From: Acidobacteriota bacterium
Lineage (GTDB): Bacteria > Acidobacteriota > Polarisedimenticolia > JAPUIV01
DNA: 10,399 nt
Assembly: GCA_027296665.1 (NCBI GenBank)
Contig: JAPUIV010000199.1
Span: forward strand, 1 to 10,399
Direction: 5' to 3'
Part shown: positions 1 through 6,403 of the stretch, piece after piece
Layout of the letters: the number at the start of each line of letters is the position of its first letter
How positions within the stretch are numbered: the first letter of the stretch is position 1
The notes under the pieces: generated by a model
Told to the model about the DNA's origin: nothing
What the model saw: only the letters and a program-made list of their open reading frames with translations
Databases searched by the model: none
Made by a program: the position numbers and the translations under genes

Positions 1-1299
1 AACGACTTCCCCTTCCGCCCTGTACGCTTTGCTGCCGCAGACCGGGCAGTTACGGGGCATCTGGAAGGGTCTGGCGCCTTCGGCCCGTTCCGCCAGGATC
101 ACCTTCACGACCTTCGGAATGACGTCACCCCCCTTCTCGATGATGACGCGATCCCCCTGGCGGATATCCTTTCTGCGGACCTCCTCCTCGTTGTGCAGGG
201 TGGCCCTGGAAATGAGCGAACCGCCGACCCGGATCGGTTCCAGCTCCGCAACCGGAGTCAACGCCCCCGTGCGGCCAACCTGGACGGTGATGTCGCGCAC
301 CCGGGTGCTCCCCTGTTCGGCCGGAAACTTGAAGGCGGTCGCCCACCGCGGGGCGCGAGCCGTCGCCCCGGCCCGCTGCTGGAGGGCAAGAGAGTCGACC
401 TTCACGACGACTCCGTCGGTGTCATAGGTAAGACGGGACCTTCCTTCCCGCCACTTCTCGCAATAGGAGATTACCTCCGCCAGGGAACCGCAGCGGGCGG
501 TGTGCCGATTCGTTCGCAGGCCGAACCCGCGCAAGCGGCGCAACGATTCCCAATGGGTGGCCGGAAGGTCATCACCGCACCGGGTGAGGGAATAGCAAAA
601 CATATTCAGGTTCCGGGAGGAAGCGACCTTGGGATCCAGGAGTCGCAGGGAGCCCGCGGCCGCATTGCGGGGGTTCGCGAAGACCGGTTCTCCCGTCTCG
701 AGCCGGCGGTTGTTCAGACTCTCGAACTCCTCGCGGTCGAGATATACCTCGCCGCGGGCCTCCAGGTTTGGAACCGGCTCGAGCAGCCGCAACGGGATCG
801 ACCGGATCGTGCGGATATTGGCGGTCACATCCTCACCGGCGAATCCGTCCCCCCGGGTGATTCCCTTAACCAGCCGCCCCTTTTCGTAGATCAAGGAAAT
901 AGATACACCGTCGATCTTGAGTTCCGCCACATACTCGACTACTTTTCGGGCCAGAAGTTTCCGGACCCTCGCGTCGAACTCCTTCAACTCCTCCACCTCA
1001 TAGGAATTGTCCAGGCTCAGCATCGGGATCGAGTGTGGAACGGAGGAGAACCCGTCGACCGGTTTCGCTCCAACCCTCTGGGTGGGAGAGTCGGGAATCA
1101 CCAGTTCCGGATGCACCTCCTCCAGGGCCCGAAGTTCCCGCTCCAGATCGTCGTATTCGGCGTCGGAGATTTCGGGATCATTTTCGACGTAATACCGCTT
1201 GCGGTGATGGAGGATCAACCCGCGCAACTCCGAAAGCCTGGCGGTCAACGCCGCGCCGACGCGATCCTGTTTTTTCTTTTGACCTGTTCCCGAACCCAT
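1..1299 (-). CDS. ligA: NAD-dependent DNA ligase LigA (3' end outside window)
   Basis: Seals nicks in duplex DNA using NAD+ during replication and repair. The 433 codons present cover the N-terminal Ia domain (RYYVENDPEISDAEYD, about residues 35-50), the adenylation domain with the KxDG motif (ELKIDG, nucleotide-accepting Lys128), TRGDG at 148-152, NPRNAAAGS at 209-217 and TDGVVVKV, then the OB fold. The frame leaves the window inside the zinc finger, where the first Cys pair CPVC (418-421) is visible. The rest of the finger, the HhH domain and the BRCT domain lie outside; the usual length is about 670 residues. The ATG at 1299 is the only plausible start and gives the expected short N-terminus. 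It follows the TAA of the upstream kinase with no gap and has no clear Shine-Dalgarno sequence, so translation is probably coupled to the kinase. All motifs seen are intact. Confidence 0.97.
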   Translation of the reverse strand, partial: MGSGTGQKKKQDRVGAALTARLSELRGLILHHRKRYYVENDPEISDAEYDDLERELRALEEVHPELVIPDSPTQRVGAKPVDGFSSVPHSIPMLSLDNSYEVEELKEFDARVRKLLARKVVEYVAELKIDGVSISLIYEKGRLVKGITRGDGFAGEDVTANIRTIRSIPLRLLEPVPNLEARGEVYLDREEFESLNNRRLETGEPVFANPRNAAAGSLRLLDPKVASSRNLNMFCYSLTRCGDDLPATHWESLRRLRGFGLRTNRHTARCGSLAEVISYCEKWREGRSRLTYDTDGVVVKVDSLALQQRAGATARAPRWATAFKFPAEQGSTRVRDITVQVGRTGALTPVAELEPIRVGGSLISRATLHNEEEVRRKDIRQGDRVIIEKGGDVIPKVVKVILAERAEGARPFQMPRNCPVCGSKAYRAEGEVV

Positions 1300-2685
1300 T
1301 TATTGCTTGGCTACCGCGGCCGACCCCAGGAGTCCTGCCTCTTGAACCTGATTCTTGGAGGAATCGATACCGAATTTCGTCCTTGGCAGGATCAGGGTAA
1401 AACATGCGCCTTCGCCGGGAAGCGTCTCGACTTCGATCGATCCGCCATGATTTTCCAGGATCCTTCTCGCGATCGGAAGACCCATTCCCGTTCCACCCCC
1501 CTTGGTGGAATAGAAGATCTGGAAGACCTTGTTCAGATCTCCCGGGGTGATTCCCGGCCCGTTGTCCCGGACGGCGATCCGGACCTCGCCGCGGCCCCGG
1601 ACCGAGGTGGAAACATCGATCCGGCCGCCCGCCGGCAGAACGTGCTTGGCGTTCAAAAGAACGTTCATCAAAGCTTGCCGGATCTGTCGATCATCCATCG
1701 GGATCGCAGGAATCACAGGAGCAAAATCGCGGTGCACCTCGATCCTTCCCGATTCCAGGTCTGCCTTCATGAAATCGAGGGTGTCACCCACGATCCGGTT
1801 GACATTCGAAGGGAGGAACTTGGGCTTGGTCGGCCGGGCGTAATCGAGAAACTGGGTGACGAGCAAGTTGAGCCGCTGCACTTCGCCCAACGCGCTATCG
1901 ATCATCGAACGGACCTCGCCCCGGTTTGAGCCGCGGAAGAAGCCGATCTCCTCTTCGAGCATCTGGAGATTCATCGCCATGGCATTCAAGGGGTTGCGGA
2001 TCTCGTGGGCCAGCCCGGAAGCCAGGGAACCGACATAGGCCAAGCGGTCGGCCATCTGCGCCTCCGCCTCCATGCGCCGGCTTTTCCGGATCAAGCGAAG
2101 CACGTACAGAAAGGTGAAACAGAGGAGGAGCAGGGTCATTAACGAACCTTTCCAGAACAGATCCCATAGGTTGTCCTGGTACTGGTCAATCCGTTCCTTG
2201 ATCGCCACTCCCATCAGGCTTGAAAAATCGGTGCTCGCCGGGTTGATCAGCGGCGGACGGGAGACCTCCTCTTCCCATTGCCATTTCCGGAGCACACGGT
2301 ACCTGGAAGGGACCGGACCGGAAGTTTTCTGGGCAATCACGTTTCCCTGGTCATCGAGAAATTCCACCTTCCTGAATTGGACGTACCGGGCGCGGTTGGT
2401 GGCCGGGTCATGAACAATCATCTCCACCAATTGTTCGCGCTTCTTGGAGACCTGGAATTTCGGCCCTTCCAGGAGCAGCCAGTTTTGCACTTCCTCGGCG
2501 ATTTCCTTCGCAGCGACCTGGAATTCCTGGCTCGGGTCCTTCCCGACTTCCTGGTTCAGAACCTGGTAGGTGAGGTAGCCGATGACGGCCAGATCAGCGA
2601 CAAAGAGACTTCCGAAAAAGATCGACGCGAACAGAAGGCTGCGCCGGTACACCGGCTTCGATTTGATGATGATCTGATCGGGCAC
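1300..2685 (-). CDS. membrane sensor histidine kinase, NtrB/ZraS-like core
   Basis: A 461-residue two-component sensor kinase that autophosphorylates on His and should pass phosphate to a response regulator, none of which is seen in this window. Order: membrane segment about 17-40, extracytoplasmic region about 41-179 with no recognised sensor fold, membrane segment about 180-199, HisKA dimerisation domain with LAHEIRNPLN (phospho-acceptor His227), then a HATPase domain with the N box around Asn345, DNGPG at 374-378 and the G2 box GTGMGLP at 398-404. All catalytic boxes are intact. A tail of about 25 residues follows the ATPase domain. The start is GTG at 2685: the in-frame stop TAG lies about 50 bases upstream and no other start codon lies between, but no good ribosome binding site is visible. 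The signal sensed cannot be told. It is co-transcribed with ligA from the promoter at 2765-2793. Confidence 0.93.
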   Translation of the reverse strand: MPDQIIIKSKPVYRRSLLFASIFFGSLFVADLAVIGYLTYQVLNQEVGKDPSQEFQVAAKEIAEEVQNWLLLEGPKFQVSKKREQLVEMIVHDPATNRARYVQFRKVEFLDDQGNVIAQKTSGPVPSRYRVLRKWQWEEEVSRPPLINPASTDFSSLMGVAIKERIDQYQDNLWDLFWKGSLMTLLLLCFTFLYVLRLIRKSRRMEAEAQMADRLAYVGSLASGLAHEIRNPLNAMAMNLQMLEEEIGFFRGSNRGEVRSMIDSALGEVQRLNLLVTQFLDYARPTKPKFLPSNVNRIVGDTLDFMKADLESGRIEVHRDFAPVIPAIPMDDRQIRQALMNVLLNAKHVLPAGGRIDVSTSVRGRGEVRIAVRDNGPGITPGDLNKVFQIFYSTKGGGTGMGLPIARRILENHGGSIEVETLPGEGACFTLILPRTKFGIDSSKNQVQEAGLLGSAAVAKQ

Positions 2686-2764
2686 GATATCGGTCCGGCA
2701 CCCCCGGTTCGAAGGTGGAAAACGGGGCCAGTTCTAGGGATCGGAAAAAGGTCCTTAAATACTG

Positions 2765-2793
2765 ATCATAACAAAGAGGGGACCAAGTGTCAA
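2765..2793 (-). promoter_or_regulatory. sigma70-type promoter of the kinase-ligA unit
   Basis: Read on the minus strand: a perfect -35 TTGACA (2793-2788), a 17-base spacer, and -10 TATGAT (2770-2765, 5 of 6 to consensus). Transcription should begin near 2758, leaving a leader of about 70 bases before the GTG start. This is one of the two best promoter matches in the window. Confidence 0.75.
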
Positions 2794-2896
2794 TGAAAGG
2801 AATCATGTAAGTATATTGTACTCAACGAGTTGTACCAAACCTGCGGGGTTCCGTCCGGTACGCGGGCCAGGATCCGCAGCGACAGGCTCCCTCCGA

Positions 2897-2926
2897 TTGA
2901 CACCCCTGGAAGGCGCATGCTAGGAT
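2897..2926 (+). promoter_or_regulatory. sigma70-type promoter of the OmpA-like gene
   Basis: Perfect -35 TTGACA (2897-2902), 18-base spacer, -10 TAGGAT (2921-2926, 4 of 6 to consensus). It would give a leader of about 155 bases before the chosen ATG at 3088. Confidence 0.55.
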
Positions 2927-3087
2927 CCCGCGGCAACCCGTTGCTCTTGTATCAAAAGCAGCGCACGGAAAATCGGCATTGATTCGTGCATCACCCGATC
3001 GGCTGGCGGGGGGGATTCCGTCGGAACGCTCCCCGAGGGGAAGATTGCGGCCGGGATTCGGGATGCAGTTTGGAGATGATCATCACC

Positions 3088-4587
3088 ATGCGAAAAGCGC
3101 CCATGCTCGTCGGAATTCTTCTGGTCTTCGGGTTCCTTTCCGCCGATTCCCTGGCCCAGCTTCGCAAGAAAAACTGGGAAATCGGTGGTTATGTTGGCCA
3201 GGCATTTTATGCGACGGAACTGGAACTGAACGACGAGAACCTGTTCGGCCTTCGAGTCGCTTACAGCATCACCAAGTGGCTGGGAGTCGAAGTCAGCTTT
3301 GACAGATCCTCGACCGAGGTCGATACCGCCGGCAGCACCCTGCTCAGCCTGGGCCCCCTTCCGGGAGAAGAATTTTCCATGGACGTTGACACCTTCAAGG
3401 TTGATTTCGTGATCAATGCCGCTTCCGGCCACAGGCGCTGGAGGGGATACGCCTTGGTCGGTCTAGGAAGGATCGAGTTCAACGAGAACCAGGATTTTAT
3501 CCCGGGGGTGGTTCAGCCTGGCAATACGAGTTCGAGCATCTTCGATATCGGCGGAGGCGCCAGGTGGTTCCTCACCGATCTGATCTCCTTCCGCGCCGAC
3601 CTCCGGCTCGAATACGCCCTCGGGGATGCCTTCTCCAACCTCAAACCGACCGTTGGCGTGAGCTTCCATCTCGGCGGTGAGGGTGCCCGCGACCTTGACG
3701 CGGACGGCGTCTCCGACGTCAAGGATGAGTGCGCCGATACCCCCTCCGGCGCCACGGTTGACATTCATGGCTGCACGAGCGATTCCGACAACGACGAGGC
3801 CCTCGACGGGCTCGATCAATGCCCGGGAACCCCTGAAGGCTGGCCGGTGGATGACGTCGGGTGTCCGACCGACGCCGATGGCGACGAGGTGCCGGACGGC
3901 GCCGATCAATGCGCCGATACCCCGGAGGGTGCCCGGGTGGATGACCAGGGCTGTCCTCTCGATACCGACAAGGATGAAATCTTTGACGGTCTCGACGAGT
4001 GCGAAGGCACCATCGAGGGGGCGGTGGTCGACGGGGTCGGTTGCCCGATCGACTCCGACAAGGACGGCGTATTCGACGGTATCGACCAGTGCGAGGACAC
4101 GCCGACGAGGGTTGTGGTCGACACGGTAGGTTGCCCCGTCGACTCGGACAAGGACGGAATCTTCGACGGATTGGATCAGTGCCCTGGATCCGTTCCCGGC
4201 ACCCGCGTCGACGAGACCGGTTGTCCCAGGATCCGGCCTGCCGTCGGCGAAAAACTGATCCTGGAGGGGGTCGTGTTCGATCCCGGCAGCGATATCCTCG
4301 CCCGGGATTCCTACCCGGTTCTCGATGAGGTTCTCATCACCATGCAGTACTACGACGACTGGAAATTCGAAATCCAGGGTCATACCGACAGCGACGGGAT
4401 GGTGGATGCGAACCAGAGCCTCTCCGACCGGCGGGCTCGGTCGATCCTGCGATGGTTCCTCGACAACGGAATCGATCCGGAACGGCTTACCAGCAAGGGA
4501 TTCGGCGAATCGACCCCCTTGACCGACAATTTGACCGACATCGGCAAGACCAGAAATCGCCGGGTGGAATTATTGAGGACCCAATAG
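3088..4587 (+). CDS. OmpA-family outer-membrane protein with six TSP3 repeats
   Basis: A 499-residue envelope protein expected to anchor the outer membrane to peptidoglycan. Residues 1-24 form a Sec signal peptide (hydrophobic MLVGILLVFGF core, cleavage probably after SLAQ). Residues about 27-197 fit a small beta barrel of the OmpA/OprF kind. Residues 202-379 are six Cys-containing, Asp-rich TSP3-like calcium-binding repeats. Residues about 386-499 are the OmpA C-terminal domain with GHTDSDG (431-437), NQSLSDRRA (442-450, Arg449 the likely diaminopimelate contact) and NRRVEL near the end. Start choice: ATG 3088 gives a clean signal peptide with GGAG 12 bases upstream. ATG 3076 sits directly on that GGAG, and the longer frame from 2986 adds an unlike-signal, Arg-rich stretch. 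It shares a transcript with the DUF1579 gene 36 bases downstream. Function as a porin rather than only an anchor is uncertain. Confidence 0.93.
   Translation: MRKAPMLVGILLVFGFLSADSLAQLRKKNWEIGGYVGQAFYATELELNDENLFGLRVAYSITKWLGVEVSFDRSSTEVDTAGSTLLSLGPLPGEEFSMDVDTFKVDFVINAASGHRRWRGYALVGLGRIEFNENQDFIPGVVQPGNTSSSIFDIGGGARWFLTDLISFRADLRLEYALGDAFSNLKPTVGVSFHLGGEGARDLDADGVSDVKDECADTPSGATVDIHGCTSDSDNDEALDGLDQCPGTPEGWPVDDVGCPTDADGDEVPDGADQCADTPEGARVDDQGCPLDTDKDEIFDGLDECEGTIEGAVVDGVGCPIDSDKDGVFDGIDQCEDTPTRVVVDTVGCPVDSDKDGIFDGLDQCPGSVPGTRVDETGCPRIRPAVGEKLILEGVVFDPGSDILARDSYPVLDEVLITMQYYDDWKFEIQGHTDSDGMVDANQSLSDRRARSILRWFLDNGIDPERLTSKGFGESTPLTDNLTDIGKTRNRRVELLRTQ
3691..4224 (+). repeat. six tandem 90-bp TSP3 repeat units inside the OmpA-like gene
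   Basis: Each unit encodes exactly 30 residues of the form D-x-D-x-D-E/G-x-x-D-G-x-D-x-C ... V-D-x-x-G-C. Cysteines fall at 215/229, 245/259, 275/289, 305/319, 335/349 and 365/379, a strict 30-residue period. The DNA copies have diverged, so this is an old protein-level repeat rather than a fresh DNA expansion. The Asp ladders fit calcium binding and the Cys pairs fit one disulfide per unit. Confidence 0.85.
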
Positions 4588-4602
4588 GGTTCCGCCACCC
4601 GG
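4560..4602 (+). promoter_or_regulatory. hairpin spanning the ompA-like stop codon
   Basis: CCGGGTGG (4560-4567) pairs perfectly with CCACCCGG (4595-4602). Inside the loop, ACCC (4579-4582) can pair with GGGT (4587-4590), placing the TAG stop in the small inner hairpin. No T tract follows, so it is not a standard terminator. It could set the ratio of the two genes by RNA processing, 3'-end protection or partial termination. The effect is inferred only. Confidence 0.35.
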
Positions 4603-4623
4603 ATCATAAAGGAGGGCAAGGTA

Positions 4624-5235
4624 ATGAAAGCGATTCGATGGTTCATGGGACTCGCGGCGGTTGTTGCCGTCGCCGGCCTCATCGCGGGACCGGTAGGGGC
4701 CACGGAAGAAGCGGCCAAAAAGGATGAGGCGGCCGGGATGGAAGCAATGATGGCGGAATACACCACGCTGGCCGCACCCAATGAACATCATGCCCATCTG
4801 AAAAACCTGGTGGGAAACTGGAAGGCCGAGACGAAATTCTGGGCCCAGCCGGGGGCCCAGCCGCAAGTATCCACCGGGAAGGCGCAGTTTGAAATGGTTC
4901 TCGGCGGCCGGTTCCTGAAAACCAGCTACACGGGAGAGTTCATGGGGAATTCTTTCGAGGGAATCGGATACAGCGGGTTCGACCGCCTCCAGGGGAAACA
5001 TATCGACTTCTGGATGGATACCATGGGAACATCCGTCATGAAAAGCGAGGGACACTGCGAGGAGGACGGGAAGATCGTTACCCTTGCCGGCCAAATCCAG
5101 GATCCGACCGGAAAAACAATGACCATGAAAACCGTATCCAGGGTGGTCAGCGACAACACGATCGTCTTCGAGATGTACGGCCCCGACACCACCGGTAAGG
5201 AATTCAAGACCATGGAGATCACTTACACCAGGTGA
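4624..5235 (+). CDS. secreted DUF1579-family protein
   Basis: A 203-residue protein of unknown function. Residues 1-26 are a typical signal peptide ending in GPVGA, so it should act in the periplasm or be exported. After a short charged, Met-rich linker (about 27-50), the rest resembles the DUF1579 family: HAHLKNLVGNWKAETKFW near residues 56-73, then a run of alternating strands as in a small lipocalin-like beta barrel, with GYSGFDRLQGKHIDFW-like and GKTMTMKTV segments. The start is well set: AAAGGAGGG (4608-4616) lies 8 bases upstream of the ATG. It follows the OmpA-like gene by 36 bases and ends 22 bases before the hairpin of a strong terminator, so the two genes form one unit. No catalytic residues are evident; ligand binding is a guess from the fold type. 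Confidence 0.85.
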   Translation: MKAIRWFMGLAAVVAVAGLIAGPVGATEEAAKKDEAAGMEAMMAEYTTLAAPNEHHAHLKNLVGNWKAETKFWAQPGAQPQVSTGKAQFEMVLGGRFLKTSYTGEFMGNSFEGIGYSGFDRLQGKHIDFWMDTMGTSVMKSEGHCEEDGKIVTLAGQIQDPTGKTMTMKTVSRVVSDNTIVFEMYGPDTTGKEFKTMEITYTR

Positions 5236-5257
5236 TCTACCCCCATCCTGAGAATGG

Positions 5258-5289
5258 AAAAAAGGCGGCCGGATGGCCGCCTTTTTTTT
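5258..5289. terminator. bidirectional intrinsic terminator
   Basis: GGCGGCC (5264-5270) and GGCCGCC (5275-5281) form a perfect 7-bp stem around a GGAT loop. It is extended by A6 on the left pairing with T6 on the right, and eight T follow at 5282-5289. Because the left arm is an A tract, the minus strand also reads as stem plus T tract. It ends the OmpA-DUF1579 unit and can also stop the convergent minus-strand gene at 5312. Confidence 0.9.
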
Positions 5290-5311
5290 CCCCGGATCGA
5301 TACCGTTACGG

Positions 5312-5723
5312 TCAGGGTCCCTCTACCTCGAGCACCACCGCGTTCGTGAAGGAGACGTAGGAGTTGTCCCATTTCCGGAATCCCGCCTTACCTTCGGTGA
5401 ATTCATCGTCGTCGAACTCCAACACCTGGCCGTCAACCACCTTCCGGACCAGGAAGGAATCCGGGCTCCCCCCCGGATCATATTGAAAGAGGTAGCCGTT
5501 CAATTTCTTTGCCCCGGTGATTCGATAGAAGATGCCATATCCCTTCCCCTTCTCCAGGGTCGCTGTTACCTGTATCTCCATATCGGTCCAGCTAGCGTCG
5601 CCGAACAGGATTCGATGTTCCCCTTTCTTTTTGGTCACCAGATCCCCGTCTTCAATCTCCCACTTACCTTTGAGAGGAGTCAGATTTTCCAGACTTTCGA
5701 AATCATCGGAAAAGAGTAAGAGG
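5312..5723 (-). pseudogene. LamG/DUF1080-like sugar-binding-fold protein, likely decayed
   Basis: The minus-strand frame reads a concanavalin-like domain of the DUF1080 / family-16 glycoside-hydrolase-like type: LLLFSDDFESLENL, GKWEIEDGDL, then MEIQVTATLEKGKGYGIFYR, GYLFQYDPGG, FLVRKVVDG, EGKAGFRKWDNSYVSF, ending at TGA 5314-5312. Two oddities suggest decay. First, the frame is open from 5875 but holds no ATG, GTG or TTG codon before GTG 5638, which lies well inside the conserved fold; no signal peptide or other N-terminus can be joined in frame. Second, FLVRKVVDG runs straight into QVLEFDDDEF, where family members as I remember them carry about 40 more residues between a first VDG-like and a second VDG motif, so an in-frame deletion is likely. 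A shortened product starting at GTG 5638 (108 residues) is possible but would lack the first strands of the fold. Confidence 0.6.
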
Positions 5724-6018
5724 GGATCATCGGGGGCCGGGGCGGGGTTCCCGTCTTCAGCCGGCCCATGCGGAAACCGAACGATCGGAGGGACCCGGAC
5801 ATCTCCATGGCGCGGGATCGGCGGCGGCGCAACCCCGGCCAGGGCATGGCAAGGCCCCTTCTCGGCCTGAAATTTTCAGGTCGGATACAAACAGGGGAGG
5901 TGAAATTCCATTTATGTTGGCAATATGTGGGAGTCAAGCAAGACCCTCCGGACCGGGGTAGCACCATGAGGTCCGAATCTAGCCAGAATTCCCAGGCGAA
6001 TCTGTTATAAAAGAGGAG
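5724..6018. other. no intact gene between the two decayed genes
   Basis: The minus-strand frame of the LamG-like remnant stays open to 5875 but reads only Pro- and Arg-rich sequence with no start codon, so it looks non-coding. A perfect inverted repeat lies at 5866-5880. On the minus strand, TTGACT (5937-5932) could be a -35 box but its -10 is poor. On the plus strand, TTATAA (6005-6010) precedes the ada-alkA remnant without a matching -35. Confidence 0.45.
5866..5880. repeat. perfect 7-bp inverted repeat, operator-like
   Basis: CCTGAAA and TTTCAGG are separated by a single T. The arms are too close together for a stable RNA hairpin, so a dimeric DNA-binding protein site is more likely than a terminator. 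It lies upstream of the minus-strand remnant. Chance occurrence cannot be excluded. Confidence 0.35.
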
Positions 6019-6403
6019 ATGGAACTCGACAAGAAATTGTGTTACCGGGCCGTCCTCAGCCGGGACCGCCGCTTCGATGGAAAGTTCTTCACCGCGGTCC
6101 TGACTACCGGCATCTACTGCCGCCCCATCTGTCCCGCCACTCACCTGTTTGACCCGCATTCCGGGAATCGGTGGGTGGACCGCTCATTACATCGCAATGC
6201 GGGCACTCGGAGAGCCCGATGCCTTTCCCGCCGCCGACCTCGGCCTGCGCCGGGCCCTGAAGACCCGAGCACGTCTTCCTTCCGCCCGGGAGTTGTGGAA
6301 ACGGGCGGAACCCTGGCGTCCCTGGCGGGCGTACGCCGCCTTTTTCCTCTGGACGCAGGAGATCCGGCGCCATGAAGAAAGAAGAGAAACGGAAAATGCT
6401 TGA
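6019..6403 (+). pseudogene. remnant of an Ada-AlkA fusion (DNA-3-methyladenine glycosylase II)
   Basis: In this family an N-terminal Ada metal-binding domain and AraC-type helices are fused to an AlkA glycosylase that cuts alkylated bases from DNA; the fusions run to roughly 490 residues. Here the first 40 residues match the Ada start (RFDGKFFTAVLTTGIYCRP, Cys34 and Cys38 of the zinc site). After CPA the frame becomes nonsense. From about 6143, in a frame shifted by one, the AlkA C-terminus resumes with the HhH loop IPGIGGWTAHYIAM, the Asp of AADLG that matches the catalytic Asp of AlkA, and WRPWRAYAAFFLW, ending at TGA 6401-6403. About 350 residues (roughly 1 kb) are missing, including the second zinc Cys pair, the HTH region and most of the glycosylase, so no working enzyme is expected. 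GAGGAG touches the ATG at 6019 directly, too close for good initiation. The tail overlaps ogt by 32 bases. Confidence 0.85.

Larger units (their letters stand above)
2686..3087. other. divergent intergenic region between kinase and OmpA-like gene
   Basis: About 400 bases without a gene. It holds the minus-strand promoter at 2765-2793 and the plus-strand promoter at 2897-2926. Between them lie a short inverted repeat CAAC-GA-GTTG (2823-2832) and a direct TTGTAC pair either side of it. CTGCGG (2841-2846) and CCGCAG (2874-2879) can pair. The OmpA leader from about 2933 to 3087 is GC-rich, with local self-pairing, but I recognise no known riboswitch. Confidence 0.5.

Noticed and set aside
193..1929. 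A 578-codon plus-strand open frame
   Set aside because: It lies opposite ligA and the histidine kinase, both of which have complete family motifs. Its product is low-complexity Arg/Pro/Gly-rich and crosses the junction between two real genes. It is an antisense shadow caused by GC-rich codon use.
2986..3087. A 34-residue N-terminal extension of the OmpA-like protein
   Set aside because: The added residues are Arg/Gly-rich and would bury the signal peptide. ATG 3088 gives a standard signal peptide with a GGAG upstream.
2933..3087. A riboswitch in the OmpA-like leader
   Set aside because: The leader is GC-rich and can pair with itself, but I see no conserved core of any known riboswitch class.
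3463..4383. A 306-codon minus-strand open frame with repeated units
   Set aside because: It mirrors the 90-bp TSP3 repeats of the OmpA-like gene on the other strand; the periodicity comes from those repeats.
5680..6159. A 159-codon minus-strand open frame that might supply the missing 5' end of the LamG-like gene
   Set aside because: It is in a different frame, its N-terminal part lies opposite the ada remnant, it has no signal peptide and no family resemblance, and it ends in a stop inside the LamG-like domain.
6149..6403. A free-standing small HhH protein starting at TTG 6149
   Set aside because: It matches only the C-terminal tail of AlkA, has no ribosome binding site, and lacks most of the glycosylase fold, so a gene remnant is the simpler reading.
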